A stretch of DNA of 64,000 bases from Diphasiastrum complanatum (Eukaryota; Streptophyta; Lycopodiopsida; Lycopodiales; Lycopodiaceae). Positions 54,812 to 64,000 of this stretch are shown here, one piece after another. The number at the start of each line of letters is the position of its first letter. Within the stretch, counting starts at the first letter, position 1. Location: assembly GCA_029204225.1 (NCBI GenBank), contig CM055106.1, positions 44,181,003-44,245,002 of the forward strand, in the 5' to 3' direction. The notes beneath the pieces were generated by a model. The model saw nothing but the letters and a program-made list of their open reading frames with translations. It was not told the DNA's origin and did no database searches. The translations under genes and the position numbers were made by a program.

Positions 54812-55677
54812 ATGCATGTACATCTAGTAAGTGTGTTTCACAGAACTTATGCAGAGCTTCATGACGTAATTGTAGATATCTAGATTCATCATGACGTTGC
54901 GTTGTGGCAATCCTTAATAAAGGGACCTAAAACTCTGCTAGCATTACAATATCTTGGCAATAAGCCAATTGAAATGGCATTTGGTCAGTGCTTCCCTTAT
55001 ATGCTATCCTGAATGCCCATAGAGTAGCATGTAACTTGTGTTCCCAATCCGATTTGCAGCTAGCTTCAACTGTTTTTGTGAGTACACTACATAGGATCTT
55101 ATTGGACTACTTTGCTTGCCCATTACCGTGAGGATAATAAGACGTACTGGTTCTATGGATCACAAAGAATTCCTGCAATAGGACCTTGATGGTCTCATTG
55201 ATGAAATGACTCTCGCGATCGCTGACTATCTCCACTGGTCATCCAAAGCACATAGTGAAGCTTGGATCGACCAACGATGGATCACCGGCGTTTGTTGTCC
55301 ACTGATGTCTCATAGGGAAATTATGGCAATGTGCAAATGCCGCATTTACTGCAGTCCCTCCACAAGCATTTTTTTTTCATGGTATTTTGAATTAGGAGGC
55401 TTTGCACATAGAAGCGATTCCCACATATTATGCTGATGCTGGGACAAACAAATTGGTTTGCCTTGCAAATATCCGCTTCTTGAATTTTGCAGCAGATGGA
55501 ACATGTGCAGGCATGATCCTTTCCATGATGACCAAACATGGTTTGTCTCATATGATTAAACGCCTCCTTAATATATATCATTTGCATATGGTACACACAA
55601 CAATAGGTGTACTGCTCCTTTAGTTTCCGGACAAAATAAGGCTTCAACACCTCAAAGCATCTAAGAGATATCTGCAC
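54812..55677 (-). pseudogene. Ty3/Gypsy integrase core and zinc-binding domain
   Basis: On the minus strand the frame 55677-55321 has a His/Cys-rich zone (NHMRQTMFGHHGKDHAC, then CSICCKIQEADI) that fits the HHCC zinc-binding domain. It is followed by broken core sequence (DAGDPSLVDPSFTMCFG). Then come PVEIVSDRESHFINETIK and SYYPHGNGQAK, the second Asp and the region of the catalytic Glu, and CKSDWEHKLHATLWAFRIAYK. The core runs into the family A insertion at 54811 and resumes at 48302. RT and gag of this element are not visible further right. Confidence 0.8.
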
Positions 55678-56194
<517 letters not shown>

Positions 56195-56284
56195 AATTCT
56201 TATCGTATTACACGAATAAGTGATTTCAAACCCCCTCTAAAACTTGGATGTTTATTGATGTTACGAGTTTTGTTGTTTCCCTTA

Positions 56285-56648
56285 AAAAAAACAGTACCAA
56301 AAGTACCAAAATAGGTAATATGTGACAAGAAAAAGTTTGAAGTAAAATATAACCAAATTTGGTAGTCTGAACTATCTAAATTGAAAATTGATAAGTACCA
56401 ATTGGAAAAACATTGGTACTATAGAGTTTCAAAAAGCTTTGGTGCTCGAGGGTTTTGCCAACATTTAACATTCAGTATCTTTTTGTACATTGCAATAAAA
56501 TTCTCACCAATTTTTTTATGTTGTCGCACATTACAATTACCAAAGCACACTACATGTTGAAGAGCTATTTAAAAGCTTCTCATAGCACCAAAGTACCAAA
56601 ATGGTAGAAAGTACCAACAGGTAGGACCAAAGTACCAAAGCATCTTAT
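56285..56648. repeat. Fragment of the GTACC-rich repeat
   Basis: Words such as AGTACCAAAAGTACCAAA, TTTGGTAGTCTGA and the run AAAGTACCAAAGCATCTTATAGTA match 31370-31470 and 32400-32480. It ends exactly where coiled-coil ORF copy 2 is cut off. Confidence 0.75.
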
Positions 56649-56649
56649 A

Positions 56650-57746
56650 GTATGTAGGGTCGAAGATCTCTCATCATAATAGCCCTCCTACCTGTCAACA
56701 AGGGTATAAGTGGGAAAGGCCCTTGTCCCAAAATCCTATTGGCTGAAGCTGTGGGAGATGTGGGGACGGAGGCAGAGGATGTCGGAATCAAAATAAGAGG
56801 AGTAGGTGTGGTAGTGGAAGCAGAGGGTTGAGTGGCAGAGGAAACTATGGTTGTGGAAGTGGTGGTGGTTAGTTGCGGACGTGCGGTGCATTGCCTAGTG
56901 GCTGGAGGACTAGATGAGGAGGGGGACCACACATGCATTTGCTGGTCGTTGTGTCAGTAACTGCGGGTTGAGTGGAGGTGGATACGACAGATGGAGGGTA
57001 TAAATTAGTGTGAGAGATGGTGGCAGAAAGAATAGTGGATATGTTAAACTCGTGCACCTTCTCCTCGAGAAGTGTACAGGCAAAGTTACACAACAATGGT
57101 CTTGCTACAACACGGTCGAGCGTGTTAGGTTTGATGGCGATGGAGAGCTCGTACATAAGAAAGGTATGCTAGTCATATGGCACCACTGAGGGGCTTGGGA
57201 ACTCCATGAAGGATTCCACGATTTGGCTGAGCAACGTGAATTGTATGCGGTCCTTGCAAAAAGTTGAAATAACTAAGAAGTTGTTCAACAACTAGGCAGT
57301 TGCTTGGATTACAAGATCGTTGATAGCCTCTATCAAGTACTCATTGTTAGTCTTGACTAGAAGCTCAGGGGTGGTGGCCGTTACAAATGGTTTAATGAGG
57401 TTTTGGTCTGGTGATGGGAGATGGGCTGGCGATCACCAGACACTATGTCGATGACCATGGAGTTAGTGTTGATGCGTACCTTGTACGTGGCACCTTGGTA
57501 TAGGATATGGAAACACGACTTTGGTGCATCCTAGGTGGCGTAGGCATGGAGTGCGAGATCCATGTTGATGTTAGAAGAGAATAATGCCAGAAAAAAGCCC
57601 ATTGCTTCAAGAAGAGGTCCAGTAGCTTGAAGCTAAGGTTTAATCAAGGCATCAGATGACAGGGCCCAAATCTGGGTGGCAAAAGGCACCTCTCGTGTGA
57701 TGACCTTCTTTGTGCTAGTTTCATCAATAGAGGAAGAGGAAGTCAT
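56650..57746 (-). pseudogene. Two-domain protein ORF, copy 2 (unidentified), 3' truncated
   Basis: The minus-strand ATG at 57746 starts MTSSSSIDETSTKKVI. It aligns with copy 1 through TQIWALSSDALIKP, TGPLLEAMGFFLALFSS, LYQGATYKVRINTNSM and VSGDRQPISHHQTK. The domain 2 frame 57156-56869 includes MYELSIAIKPNTLDRVVARPLLCNFACTLLEEKV and HTNLYPPSVVSTSTQPAVTDTTTS. The Ser/Thr/Pro-rich linker (57000-56660) is conserved in type, but the coiled coil is missing because the GTACC repeat begins at 56648. Several TAG/TAA codons and shifts break it. Two diverged copies with the same domain order argue that the ORF was once real. Confidence 0.55.
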
Positions 57747-58033
57747 ATTGGTGGATGGATGTTACGGACTGTTAGCGAAGGAAATGTAAAAAAGAGAAAA
57801 GGCACTCAAAAAGGTGAAAAAGGTGTCAAATTAGTTAAAAGGCTTAAAAACTGGAAAAAGACAAAAATTGTGAGAATGGAAGAGGAAATGGGAGTACTAA
57901 GTGTAGAGCAGGTGGCTGTGAGAGCAGATGAAGGTGTGTGGAAAGTTTCGTTGGGAACAGAGAACTTGAAAATTTTGAAGGAAATTTTGGTAGAGCTTCA
58001 CTGAATGAAGTGCCAAATGACTCAAATTCTGCC

Positions 58034-58041
58034 CTTATATA
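58034..58041 (-). promoter_or_regulatory. TATA motif upstream of ORF copy 2
   Basis: TATATAAG on the minus strand lies 288 bp before the ATG at 57746, in the same context as the motif at 47529-47536. Confidence 0.5.
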
Positions 58042-58331
58042 GCGAAATTTAGAGTGCGTATTAAGGTATGATTTTAGGCATGCATGATAAATGAACCTTT
58101 CGAAACCAAAGTCATAGGAGACGCCTAATTGTTTCTGCAATCTCTCTTTCACAGCAGTCTAAGATACTGATAATCCTTCAACACAAAAGAACAGTTCATA
58201 ATTTCCGTTCTCTAAGTAATTTACAATCATGTTAATCATAGTCATCACTGTTCTTCATAGTATTCATTGTCTTTCTTTTGTTGGTTGGAACTTGGTTCAT
58301 AAGCTTAACATCCTCCAACCCCATCAGAGAG
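58042..58331 (+). other. No gene seen; probable end of a Copia 5' LTR
   Basis: This stretch ends just before a PBS at 58332, so its right part should be the tail of a Copia LTR (near CCAACCCCATCAGAGAG). The left limit could not be set. Confidence 0.35.
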
Positions 58332-58343
58332 TGGTATCAAAGC
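58332..58343 (+). other. Primer-binding site, initiator tRNA-Met type variant
   Basis: TGGTATCAAAGC precedes the gag start at 58455 by 112 bp. Confidence 0.7.
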
Positions 58344-58454
58344 ACTGGTTTATTGGATTACTAGAGTCGAGGATTCATACTAGAACTTAATACGTTCTTG
58401 TTTTTTAGAGCTAGTTCATTTCTATTTGTATTCTATCTCTGCTACTCGATTACT

Positions 58455-58789
58455 ATGGAAGGTTCAACCCTAGAAATTTGTTTGATCAATAAGTTCAACG
58501 AAGATGACTTCCACATGTGGAAGTTCAAGATGAGGATGATCTTGATCGAGAAGGAGCTTTGGGGATACGTGAACGGTTCAATAGCCAAATCGACAAAACC
58601 TAAACTGCTTTCAACATGGGAAGCAAAGGATGGCAAAGCCCTAGCCATCGTATTCTTGAATCTGAAGGACACTCAGATTGCCCATGTATCTAATAGCACC
58701 ACCTCCAAAGAAGCGTGGGATATCCTAACAAGTAGCTATGAGACTTCAGATGTATCAACTCGCCTCTTTCTAAGGAAGAAGGTCCTTAC
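58455..58789 (+). pseudogene. Copia gag N-terminus, interrupted by element H
   Basis: ATG 58455 starts MEGSTLEICLINKFNEDDFHM. It continues with WKFKMRMILIEKELWGYVNG, WEAKDGKALAIVFLNLKDTQI, TSKEAWDILTSSYETSDVSTRLFLRKKVLT. This is a clean Copia gag start of about 112 codons without breaks. It stops at 58789 where the LTR of element H begins. The remaining gag-pol would lie beyond the window on the far side of element H. Confidence 0.9.
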
Positions 58790-59971
58790 TGTGAAGTTTT
58801 TAGCACGTGTGAACTTCACCACACACCCTATAGGACCATACTGAGGTGTTGTGATTGCACAAGATTGATCAAAGAACGGTATGCTTGAAAAATCTAAGGC
58901 AAGAGCACAATGGCATACATCAGATGAAAAAATCTAACTCTTCACTATGAGAAATGAATGTCAGAAATAATTCTAAGTGGTCAGTATGGAAAAAAGAGGC
59001 TGCTCTCAGGTAGAGAGAGAAAATCATACATAGAAAACTCAAGTAGAGAGAGAATGAGTCCAAAACACCAAAATCTCAATATTCACAATGTGGCAAAACA
59101 TGCCCAGCTTTTCCTATTGAAAATTGTCAATTCTCACTTGACATTGGTTCATGTAAATATTGATCAAACATTAGAAAATGCTGATGATTTGATTTTACAC
59201 ATGTGGAGCCTGTTCCCACGTGTGAAAGGATGTACTTTTCATGTTTGTATATATCTAAATTGATTTTGTATCATTCTAGTTAGTGTGAACATGATATGAC
59301 TACTTTTTAGTCAAGTTGACTAGTCATCTACAAATTAGCTTTTCCTTGCATGTGAATGAGTAAATTCTCCCACATGTCAAGTGGATGTTCACACGTGTGT
59401 ATAGAGTACTAAAAGATAAGAGCTGACCATTTTCCTTAGAATCTATTTTGTAGGGAATACTCCTATATTCTAGGAGACTAGCTTTTTTGGATTTTAGCCA
59501 TATTCTAGAAGGTCAACTATTGGATAAGGATCAAGGATGGATCAATTGGATAGATCTGAGTGATGTGGAACTCTTAACACGTGTGAAGACCTGCTGGACT
59601 GTACCAGACTCATGGATGTACTTGTTCCATAAAAGGATCATCATTTTGCTAAGAAGATTGATGAGACTTTTGCACTCTACACTTTTGTGAGGTTTCTAGT
59701 CATTTGTCTTGTGATTTTTATGTATGATTGTTATCTAGTATCATTATACTTGTTGTTTTAGGTGCAGGCCGTACTGTGGACAGTACTCCACACGTGTGAG
59801 GCGGATCTCACTAATTAATGATGTGTTGATCCATTGCTCTTGCTTAAATCCAAGTGTAGTGAATCTAGATCGAGATCTAATGTGTAGATAGATCCATTGA
59901 TTAAGCAACCAATAACTCTCTATGATTGTAAAGTACAATCATTATTGTCCTAAAAACTATAAAATTTATCA
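58790..59971 (+). repeat. 5' LTR of element H
   Basis: This 1182-bp LTR starts TGTGAAGTTTTTAGC and ends TTATCA. Palindromic CACGTG motifs occur at 58804-58811, 59217-59222, 59390-59399, 59577-59586 and 59788-59799. The frames at 58958-59263 and 59487-59690 fall in the LTR and are not genes. The left border rests on the break in the gag frame. Confidence 0.75.
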
Positions 59972-59983
59972 TGGTATCAGAGC
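59972..59983 (+). other. Primer-binding site of element H
   Basis: TGGTATCAGAGC directly follows the LTR end at 59971. Confidence 0.9.
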
Positions 59984-60562
59984 TAAGTAAGAGAGTGATC
60001 ATTGAATCATAAATCTTGTAAAGATCATTGGAAAAATCTATTTTTGGCCAATACTAGTGAGGGCGAGTTCATCTAGAGTGATAGCTTGTAATCATTTGGA
60101 TCAAAACGACTTGGAGGTTGTGTATGTGCTTTTTACACATGTGAAACCATACAACAACTTTCATTTCAAGTTACTTTGTGTTTGTTGCCCAGAATCACAA
60201 TACTAGTTCATTTTTTGTGCTTTTTGAAGCATAGTATTGATCTAGATTCATTCTAGCTAATGCCTATGACCAAATAGTGTTTTGGATCATTGAAGCATTT
60301 CTTTTTAGAGTCTAATATCAGATCTTAGAGGCTGATTTGTTCAGATCTTTAGTTGAAGTGAAAACTCTAAGAAAAGTGTAAAGAAATTTTTTTTTTGTGA
60401 GAGTGAAAGCTAGGAATTTTTGGCAAGATCTTTGTGTATCATTCAAGCTTGTGTGCTAGTTTGATAGAGAAAGCCTATAGGCATTTTAGTAAGCTTTAGG
60501 CCTTTCATAGGTCTTTTAAAATTCAAAAATCTTTGTGATTTTAAAAAAGCATTCATTCTAAA
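59984..60562 (+). other. Leader of element H
   Basis: The 580-bp untranslated leader between PBS and gag has no gene. It resembles the family B leader only loosely. Confidence 0.6.
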
Positions 60563-61442
60563 ATGTCACCCATGGGTGGATATTTGATGGAATCAAGTGA
60601 GAGACTCACTTCCACAAATTATTCCATTTGGAAAGTGAGAATGGAACCACTCCTAGTGATCCATGATCTATATGACACAGTTCAAGGAGTAGAGGAAGAG
60701 CCTCAAACTCCCCAAGAACAAGCCAAATACAAGAAGAGAGCAAGATTAGCTCTACGTTGCATAAAGTTAAATGTAAGCAATGACCTCTTGAAAGAGGTGT
60801 CTTCTTGTACCTCATCCAAAGAGGCTTGGGATTCATTAAAGAGCATTTATGAATCCAAAAATACTTCAAGATTCCTCATGCTAAGAAATCAAGTTTTCCA
60901 AAGCATGAAAAGAAGTGGAGAGAGTGGACAAGAGTATGTCCTAAGGATCAAATCTCTTAACAAGGAGTTAAGTGCAATAGGAGAGAAGATCCAAGATCAA
61001 GAGCTAGTACAAATCATCTTGAATGGTCTAGGTGATGAGTTCACCAACTTAGTCCAATCATTTGCCATTCAAGACACTCTTCCATCCATTGAAAAGTTAC
61101 ATAATGTTCTTGTGGCCTAGGAGAGTAGACTTCTACACCTCAAGACAAGAATGGATAGCATGTCACTTAATGGAGGAGAGGAGAAAGCTAACTTTACATC
61201 TAAAGGCAAGAAGAAGCAACATCCATTCAAGAAAAATCAAGGCAAGGAGGCCAAGATGAAGAATGGACGTTCTACCTCCAAAGGCAAGGTGAAGAACAAG
61301 GCAAAACTCAAGTGTTTCTTTTGTGGCCCAGAAAGGACACTTTGCCTCAGAATGCTACTTGAAGAAAAATTAACAAGCCAAAGGATATCAAGGGAGCATT
61401 GCTCAAGAGGAAGAAGAAGAGGATGGATTCAACACATCCTTA
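60563..61442 (+). pseudogene. Copia gag of element H with zinc knuckle
   Basis: ATG 60563 opens 185 clean codons: MSPMGGYLMESSERLTSTNY, WKVRMEPLLVIHDLYDTVQG, ALRCIKLNVSNDLLKEVSS, EAWDSLKSIYESKNTSRFL, LVQIILNGLGDEFTNLVQSF. A TAG at 61120 is followed in the same or next frame by a Lys-rich basic region (61151-61310) and the knuckle start CFFCG. One extra base near 61328 shifts the rest (GHFASECY) into another frame, and a TAA follows. Both lesions are single changes. The protein would package element RNA. Confidence 0.9.
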
Positions 61443-61985
61443 ATGGTTGCATCTACACCAACTTCAAGTCAAGACACATGGTGGATAGATAGTGGGGCTA
61501 GTTCCCACATGTCTTTTAACAAGCATTATTTTTCTACTCTTCTATCTTGTAATGACTCTAAGAAGTCAATATACACTGCTAGTGATCAAGCATGCAAGAT
61601 ATATGGCATAGGATCTATACCTCTTTGCTTAGGCACATCTAAAAGGATAGATCTAGATAATGTTTTGTATGTTCCTACCATTTCAAGAAACTTGCTTAGT
61701 GTAGGACAATTAATGGACAATGTACTAGATGTACATTTCAAGAATGGAGTTTGTTCCATCTTGAAAAATGATAAGTGCATAGCTAGTGGCATTAAGCAAG
61801 GTAGACTTTTCAAGTTGGATGCTAATGTTGCAAGTGAAAGTGTGAACTTGGCCAGGGAGGAGCTAACTCAAGTGGAGCTTTGGCATAAGATATTAGGCCA
61901 TCCTAATCTTCAATCTATGGAGTCAATGGCAAGCAAGGAACTAGCTCTTGCCAAGAGCTTTCAAGAAGTGTGGAAAGATGTGTGA
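61443..61985 (+). CDS. Copia protease and pre-integrase region (element H)
   Basis: The frame reads DTWWIDSGASSHMSFNKHYF with an intact D-S-G protease site. It continues with CKIYGIGSIPLCLGTSKRIDLDNVLYVPTISRNLLSVGQL, GRLFKLDAN, and the pre-integrase ELWHKILGHPNLQSM near the end. It closes at a stop at 61985, where one base is out of register before the next zinc-binding CEACG motif. Protease would cut the polyprotein. It is the only intact-looking protease here apart from element F. Confidence 0.85.
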   Translation: MVASTPTSSQDTWWIDSGASSHMSFNKHYFSTLLSCNDSKKSIYTASDQACKIYGIGSIPLCLGTSKRIDLDNVLYVPTISRNLLSVGQLMDNVLDVHFKNGVCSILKNDKCIASGIKQGRLFKLDANVASESVNLAREELTQVELWHKILGHPNLQSMESMASKELALAKSFQEVWKDV

Positions 61986-61988
61986 GGC

Positions 61989-63227
61989 ATGTGGCCTTGC
62001 AAAGTCACACAAATCTTCTTATTGGATCTCATACATTCTGATGTACATAGTTTTTCACATGCAAGTAATGGAGGTGCCTTGATGTATGTAACTTTTATAG
62101 ATGATTGTACTAGATTCACATGGATTGAGTTATTGTCAAAGAAAAGTCTTGTTTATGAAGCTTTTATTAAGTTCAAGTCTCTAGTAGAGAAAAAACTTAG
62201 TAATTCTATCAAATCACTAAGATGTGATAATGGAGGAGAGTACACCTCCAATAAAATGAAAGACTTTTGTGAGATCAATGGCATTAAGTTACAATACACT
62301 TGTTCCTACACCCCTCAACAAAATGGGGTGGTCAAGAGGAAAAATAGGAGTCTATGTGAGTGTGCAAAGTCTTTGAGACTTGATGCATCACTTCCCATCT
62401 CATTTTGGGGAGAAGCTATAACATGTGCTAATTATTTGTGTAATAGACTTCCTAGTAGTGCTATAGATGGGATCTCACCTTATCAAGCCTTTTTTGATAA
62501 GAAACCCAATTTAAAAGATTTTAAGATCTTTGGATGTATTTGTTATGTACACATTCCTTTGGAGACTAGAAGGAAAGAAGATGCTACCTCCTTCAAAGGA
62601 ATCTTTGTTGGCTATGGAGAAAATAGCAAGGGATGTAGGATATATGATCCTACATCCAAGAAAGTAAAGGTAAGCAAGGATGTACTTTCTGATGAGTCAC
62701 AATTTGCTAAGAGCTTGTCAAATGGATCCAACCCATTGTGCATTGAAGATCTTGACAAATCCGAGGAGGATCTTGACAAACCCGAGAAGGATCATGACAA
62801 ACCCGAGGATGGAGATTTGGATCTGAGTCAAAAAGGGCCGAGAAGATCATCAAGGAGCAAGGCCGAGCCCTCAAGGCTCACCTATGTGGAAAAGGGAAAG
62901 CAAAAGGAAGACTCTATGCCTTCTACCTCTTATTCCTTTTTAGCTACATTGCTTGAAGGACCATCATCTTTTGAAGAAACATATAAATCTAAAGTTTGGA
63001 GAGATGCAATGCAAGTAGAGTATGATGCATTAGAAGAGAATCATACTTGGAATCTTGTAAATCTTCCAAGAGGAAAGAAATCACTTGCATGTAAGTGGAT
63101 TTATAGAATTAAGTACAATCAAGATGGATCTATTAGTAAGTACAAAGCTAGGACTGTTGCTAAGGGATTCTTTCAAATAAAAGGATTGGATTACGAAGAA
63201 ACATTTGCACTATACCTAAACTTGTAA
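61989..63227 (+). CDS. Copia integrase, linker and start of RT (element H)
   Basis: The 412-codon frame has the integrase core with LLDLIHSDVH (first Asp), FTWIELLSKKS, LRCDNGGEYTS (second Asp), TPQQNGVVKRKN (Lys at the usual catalytic Glu position), LPISFWGEAITCANYLCNR, IFGCICYVHIP and FVGYGENSKGCRIYDP. An acidic linker repeats DLDK/DHDKPE units (62750-62830), then RRSSRSKAEPSRL. RT starts at about 63000 with AMQVEYDALEENHTWNLVNLP, CKWIYRIKYN and VAKGFFQIKGLDYEETFA. A frame change at about 63220 separates it from the rest of RT. The E-to-K change at VKRKN would disable integration. Confidence 0.88.
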   Translation: MWPCKVTQIFLLDLIHSDVHSFSHASNGGALMYVTFIDDCTRFTWIELLSKKSLVYEAFIKFKSLVEKKLSNSIKSLRCDNGGEYTSNKMKDFCEINGIKLQYTCSYTPQQNGVVKRKNRSLCECAKSLRLDASLPISFWGEAITCANYLCNRLPSSAIDGISPYQAFFDKKPNLKDFKIFGCICYVHIPLETRRKEDATSFKGIFVGYGENSKGCRIYDPTSKKVKVSKDVLSDESQFAKSLSNGSNPLCIEDLDKSEEDLDKPEKDHDKPEDGDLDLSQKGPRRSSRSKAEPSRLTYVEKGKQKEDSMPSTSYSFLATLLEGPSSFEETYKSKVWRDAMQVEYDALEENHTWNLVNLPRGKKSLACKWIYRIKYNQDGSISKYKARTVAKGFFQIKGLDYEETFALYLNL

Positions 63228-64000
63228 CTATTAGATTAATCATTTGCATTGCTACTTTGTTCAAATGGGATCTCTACCAAATGGATGTGACAAATGCCTT
63301 CTTGAATGGCTTCTTAGAAGAGGAAATCTACATGATGCAACCCGAGGGCTTCATCAAGGTTGGTGAGGAGCAAAAGGTGTGCTACTTAAGGAAGAGCCTA
63401 TATGGCTTGAAGCAAGCACCTAGAGCTTGGTACTCTAGGTTGCATGATTTTCTCTATTCCCTTGGCTTTGTACTAAGTGCTTATGAACCTTCTTTATATT
63501 TCAAATGTAATGAAAGAAATATCATCATTTTGGTTCTTTATGTTGATGACATCATTATGACAGGAAATGATGATGATGGCATAGGCAAAGTAAAAGTTGA
63601 TTTATCTAGTGAGTTCAAGATGGTAGATTTAGGCTTCCTAAAGTTTATAGTTGGGATAGAAGTGTCTAGAAGTAGCAATTGTACTTTCATAAGTCAATCT
63701 AAGTATGCTACTTCCATTCCTGAAAGATTTGGTATGAAAGATTGTAAGGGAATTGACAGCCCTATGGAGCATGTTGTGAAAGCAACTAATGAAGGTGATG
63801 AAGCATCCTTTGAGGACATCACCCTGTTTAGGAAGCTTATAGGCTCTCTAATCTATTTGACCGTCACTAGACCTGACTTAAGTTTTTGTGTAAGCAAGTT
63901 GAGTCAAAGTATGCAAGCTCCTTTAGTTCATCATTGGAAAAGTGCCAAGAGAGTACTTAAATATGTTTCTAGTACTAGATTTTTTCGCATACTTTATGAA
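63228..64000 (+). pseudogene. Copia reverse transcriptase continuing into RNase H (element H), partial
   Basis: In the frame after the break the sequence reads [59 protein letters not shown] and LVLYVDDIIMTGND, with an intact YVDD. It continues with FKMVDLGFLKFIVGIEV, RKLIGSLIYLTVTRPDLSF and SAKRVLKYVSSTRF, where the window ends. No stop was seen in this stretch. It is the same ORF as 61989-63227 apart from one frameshift. Confidence 0.9.

Larger units (their letters stand above)
58790..64000 (+). mobile_element. Large Copia element H, cut by the window end
   Basis: The left LTR (58790-59971), PBS, gag, protease, integrase and RT follow in standard Copia order to the end of the window within RT/RNase H. 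The LTR shares G-box palindromes and a 25-bp block near 59203 with family B. It is inserted in a Copia gag after CTTAC. Only a few frameshifts and stops interrupt about 3.4 kb of coding sequence. It is thus the most recently active-looking autonomous-type element here. Confidence 0.88.

Noticed and set aside
58958-59690. Two forward frames of 101 and 67 codons
   Set aside because: They fall inside the LTR of element H and have no recognisable content.

Overview
The window reads as nuclear DNA of a land plant with a large, repeat-filled genome. It is AT-rich and packed with decayed Ty1/Copia and Ty3/Gypsy retrotransposons nested in one another. It carries very long CT/GA microsatellites, and the Copia primer-binding sites match plant initiator tRNA-Met. 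I found no convincing intact host gene, tRNA, rRNA or CRISPR array. The species cannot be named from this sequence. A Penelope-like reverse transcriptase relic and the style of the Copia families would suit a fern, lycophyte or gymnosperm, but that is weak inference.

Layout, 0-17 kb: a Copia LTR, PBS and gag start is interrupted at 1320 by a decayed 'family A' LTR. A reverse-strand Gypsy leader, tRNA-Asp PBS and LTR follow (2.5-3.8 kb), then a forward Copia integrase relic (3.9-4.8 kb), a reverse family A gag (4.9-6.0 kb) and a reverse Copia gag-pol relic (6.0-8.3 kb). Next come a decayed family B element (9.05-10.9 kb) and a delimited non-autonomous family B element (11384-15339). That element lies in the LTR of a reverse Copia whose RNase H and RT occupy 16.1-17.24 kb.

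Layout, 17-31 kb: a Penelope-like (PLE) reverse transcriptase relic covers about 17.27-20.69 kb. It ends at a hairpin, followed by three long CT/GA arrays. A reverse Copia gag and leader (23.2-27.1 kb) is split by a compact LTR element (24218-26701) with exact 5-bp target duplications and a non-gag ORF. A Copia pol tail (27.3-27.5 kb) and a reverse, internally deleted Copia (28.0-31.35 kb) follow.

Layout, 31-48 kb: a tandem repeat of about 340 bp rich in GTACC (31.35-33.06 kb) adjoins an unidentified pseudogene with a CT-rich leader (33.15-34.13 kb). Then come a solo family A LTR with target duplications (34813-35465), a forward Copia RT-RNase H with LTR (35.6-37.7 kb), a reverse Gypsy gag (37.7-39.06 kb) and a nearly complete reverse Copia gag-pol (40.4-44.4 kb). 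An unidentified two-domain coiled-coil ORF (45.1-47.3 kb) has its own TATA motif, and a diverged second copy lies at 56.65-57.75 kb.

Layout, 48-64 kb: a reverse Gypsy integrase (47.84-55.68 kb) is split by a delimited family A element (48303-54811). That element has matching LTRs and target duplications, a duplicated leader-gag and almost no pol. The window ends with a Copia gag (58.45 kb) interrupted by a large Copia element (58790 to beyond 64000), which has the best preserved gag-PR-INT-RT of the window.

How the parts relate: the three elements with both ends and target duplications visible (11.4, 24.2 and 48.3 kb) all lack a usable pol. They were probably moved by enzymes supplied by relatives such as the element at 58.8-64 kb. 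LTRs of families A, B and the 58.8-kb element share a palindromic CACACGTGTG (G-box) motif.
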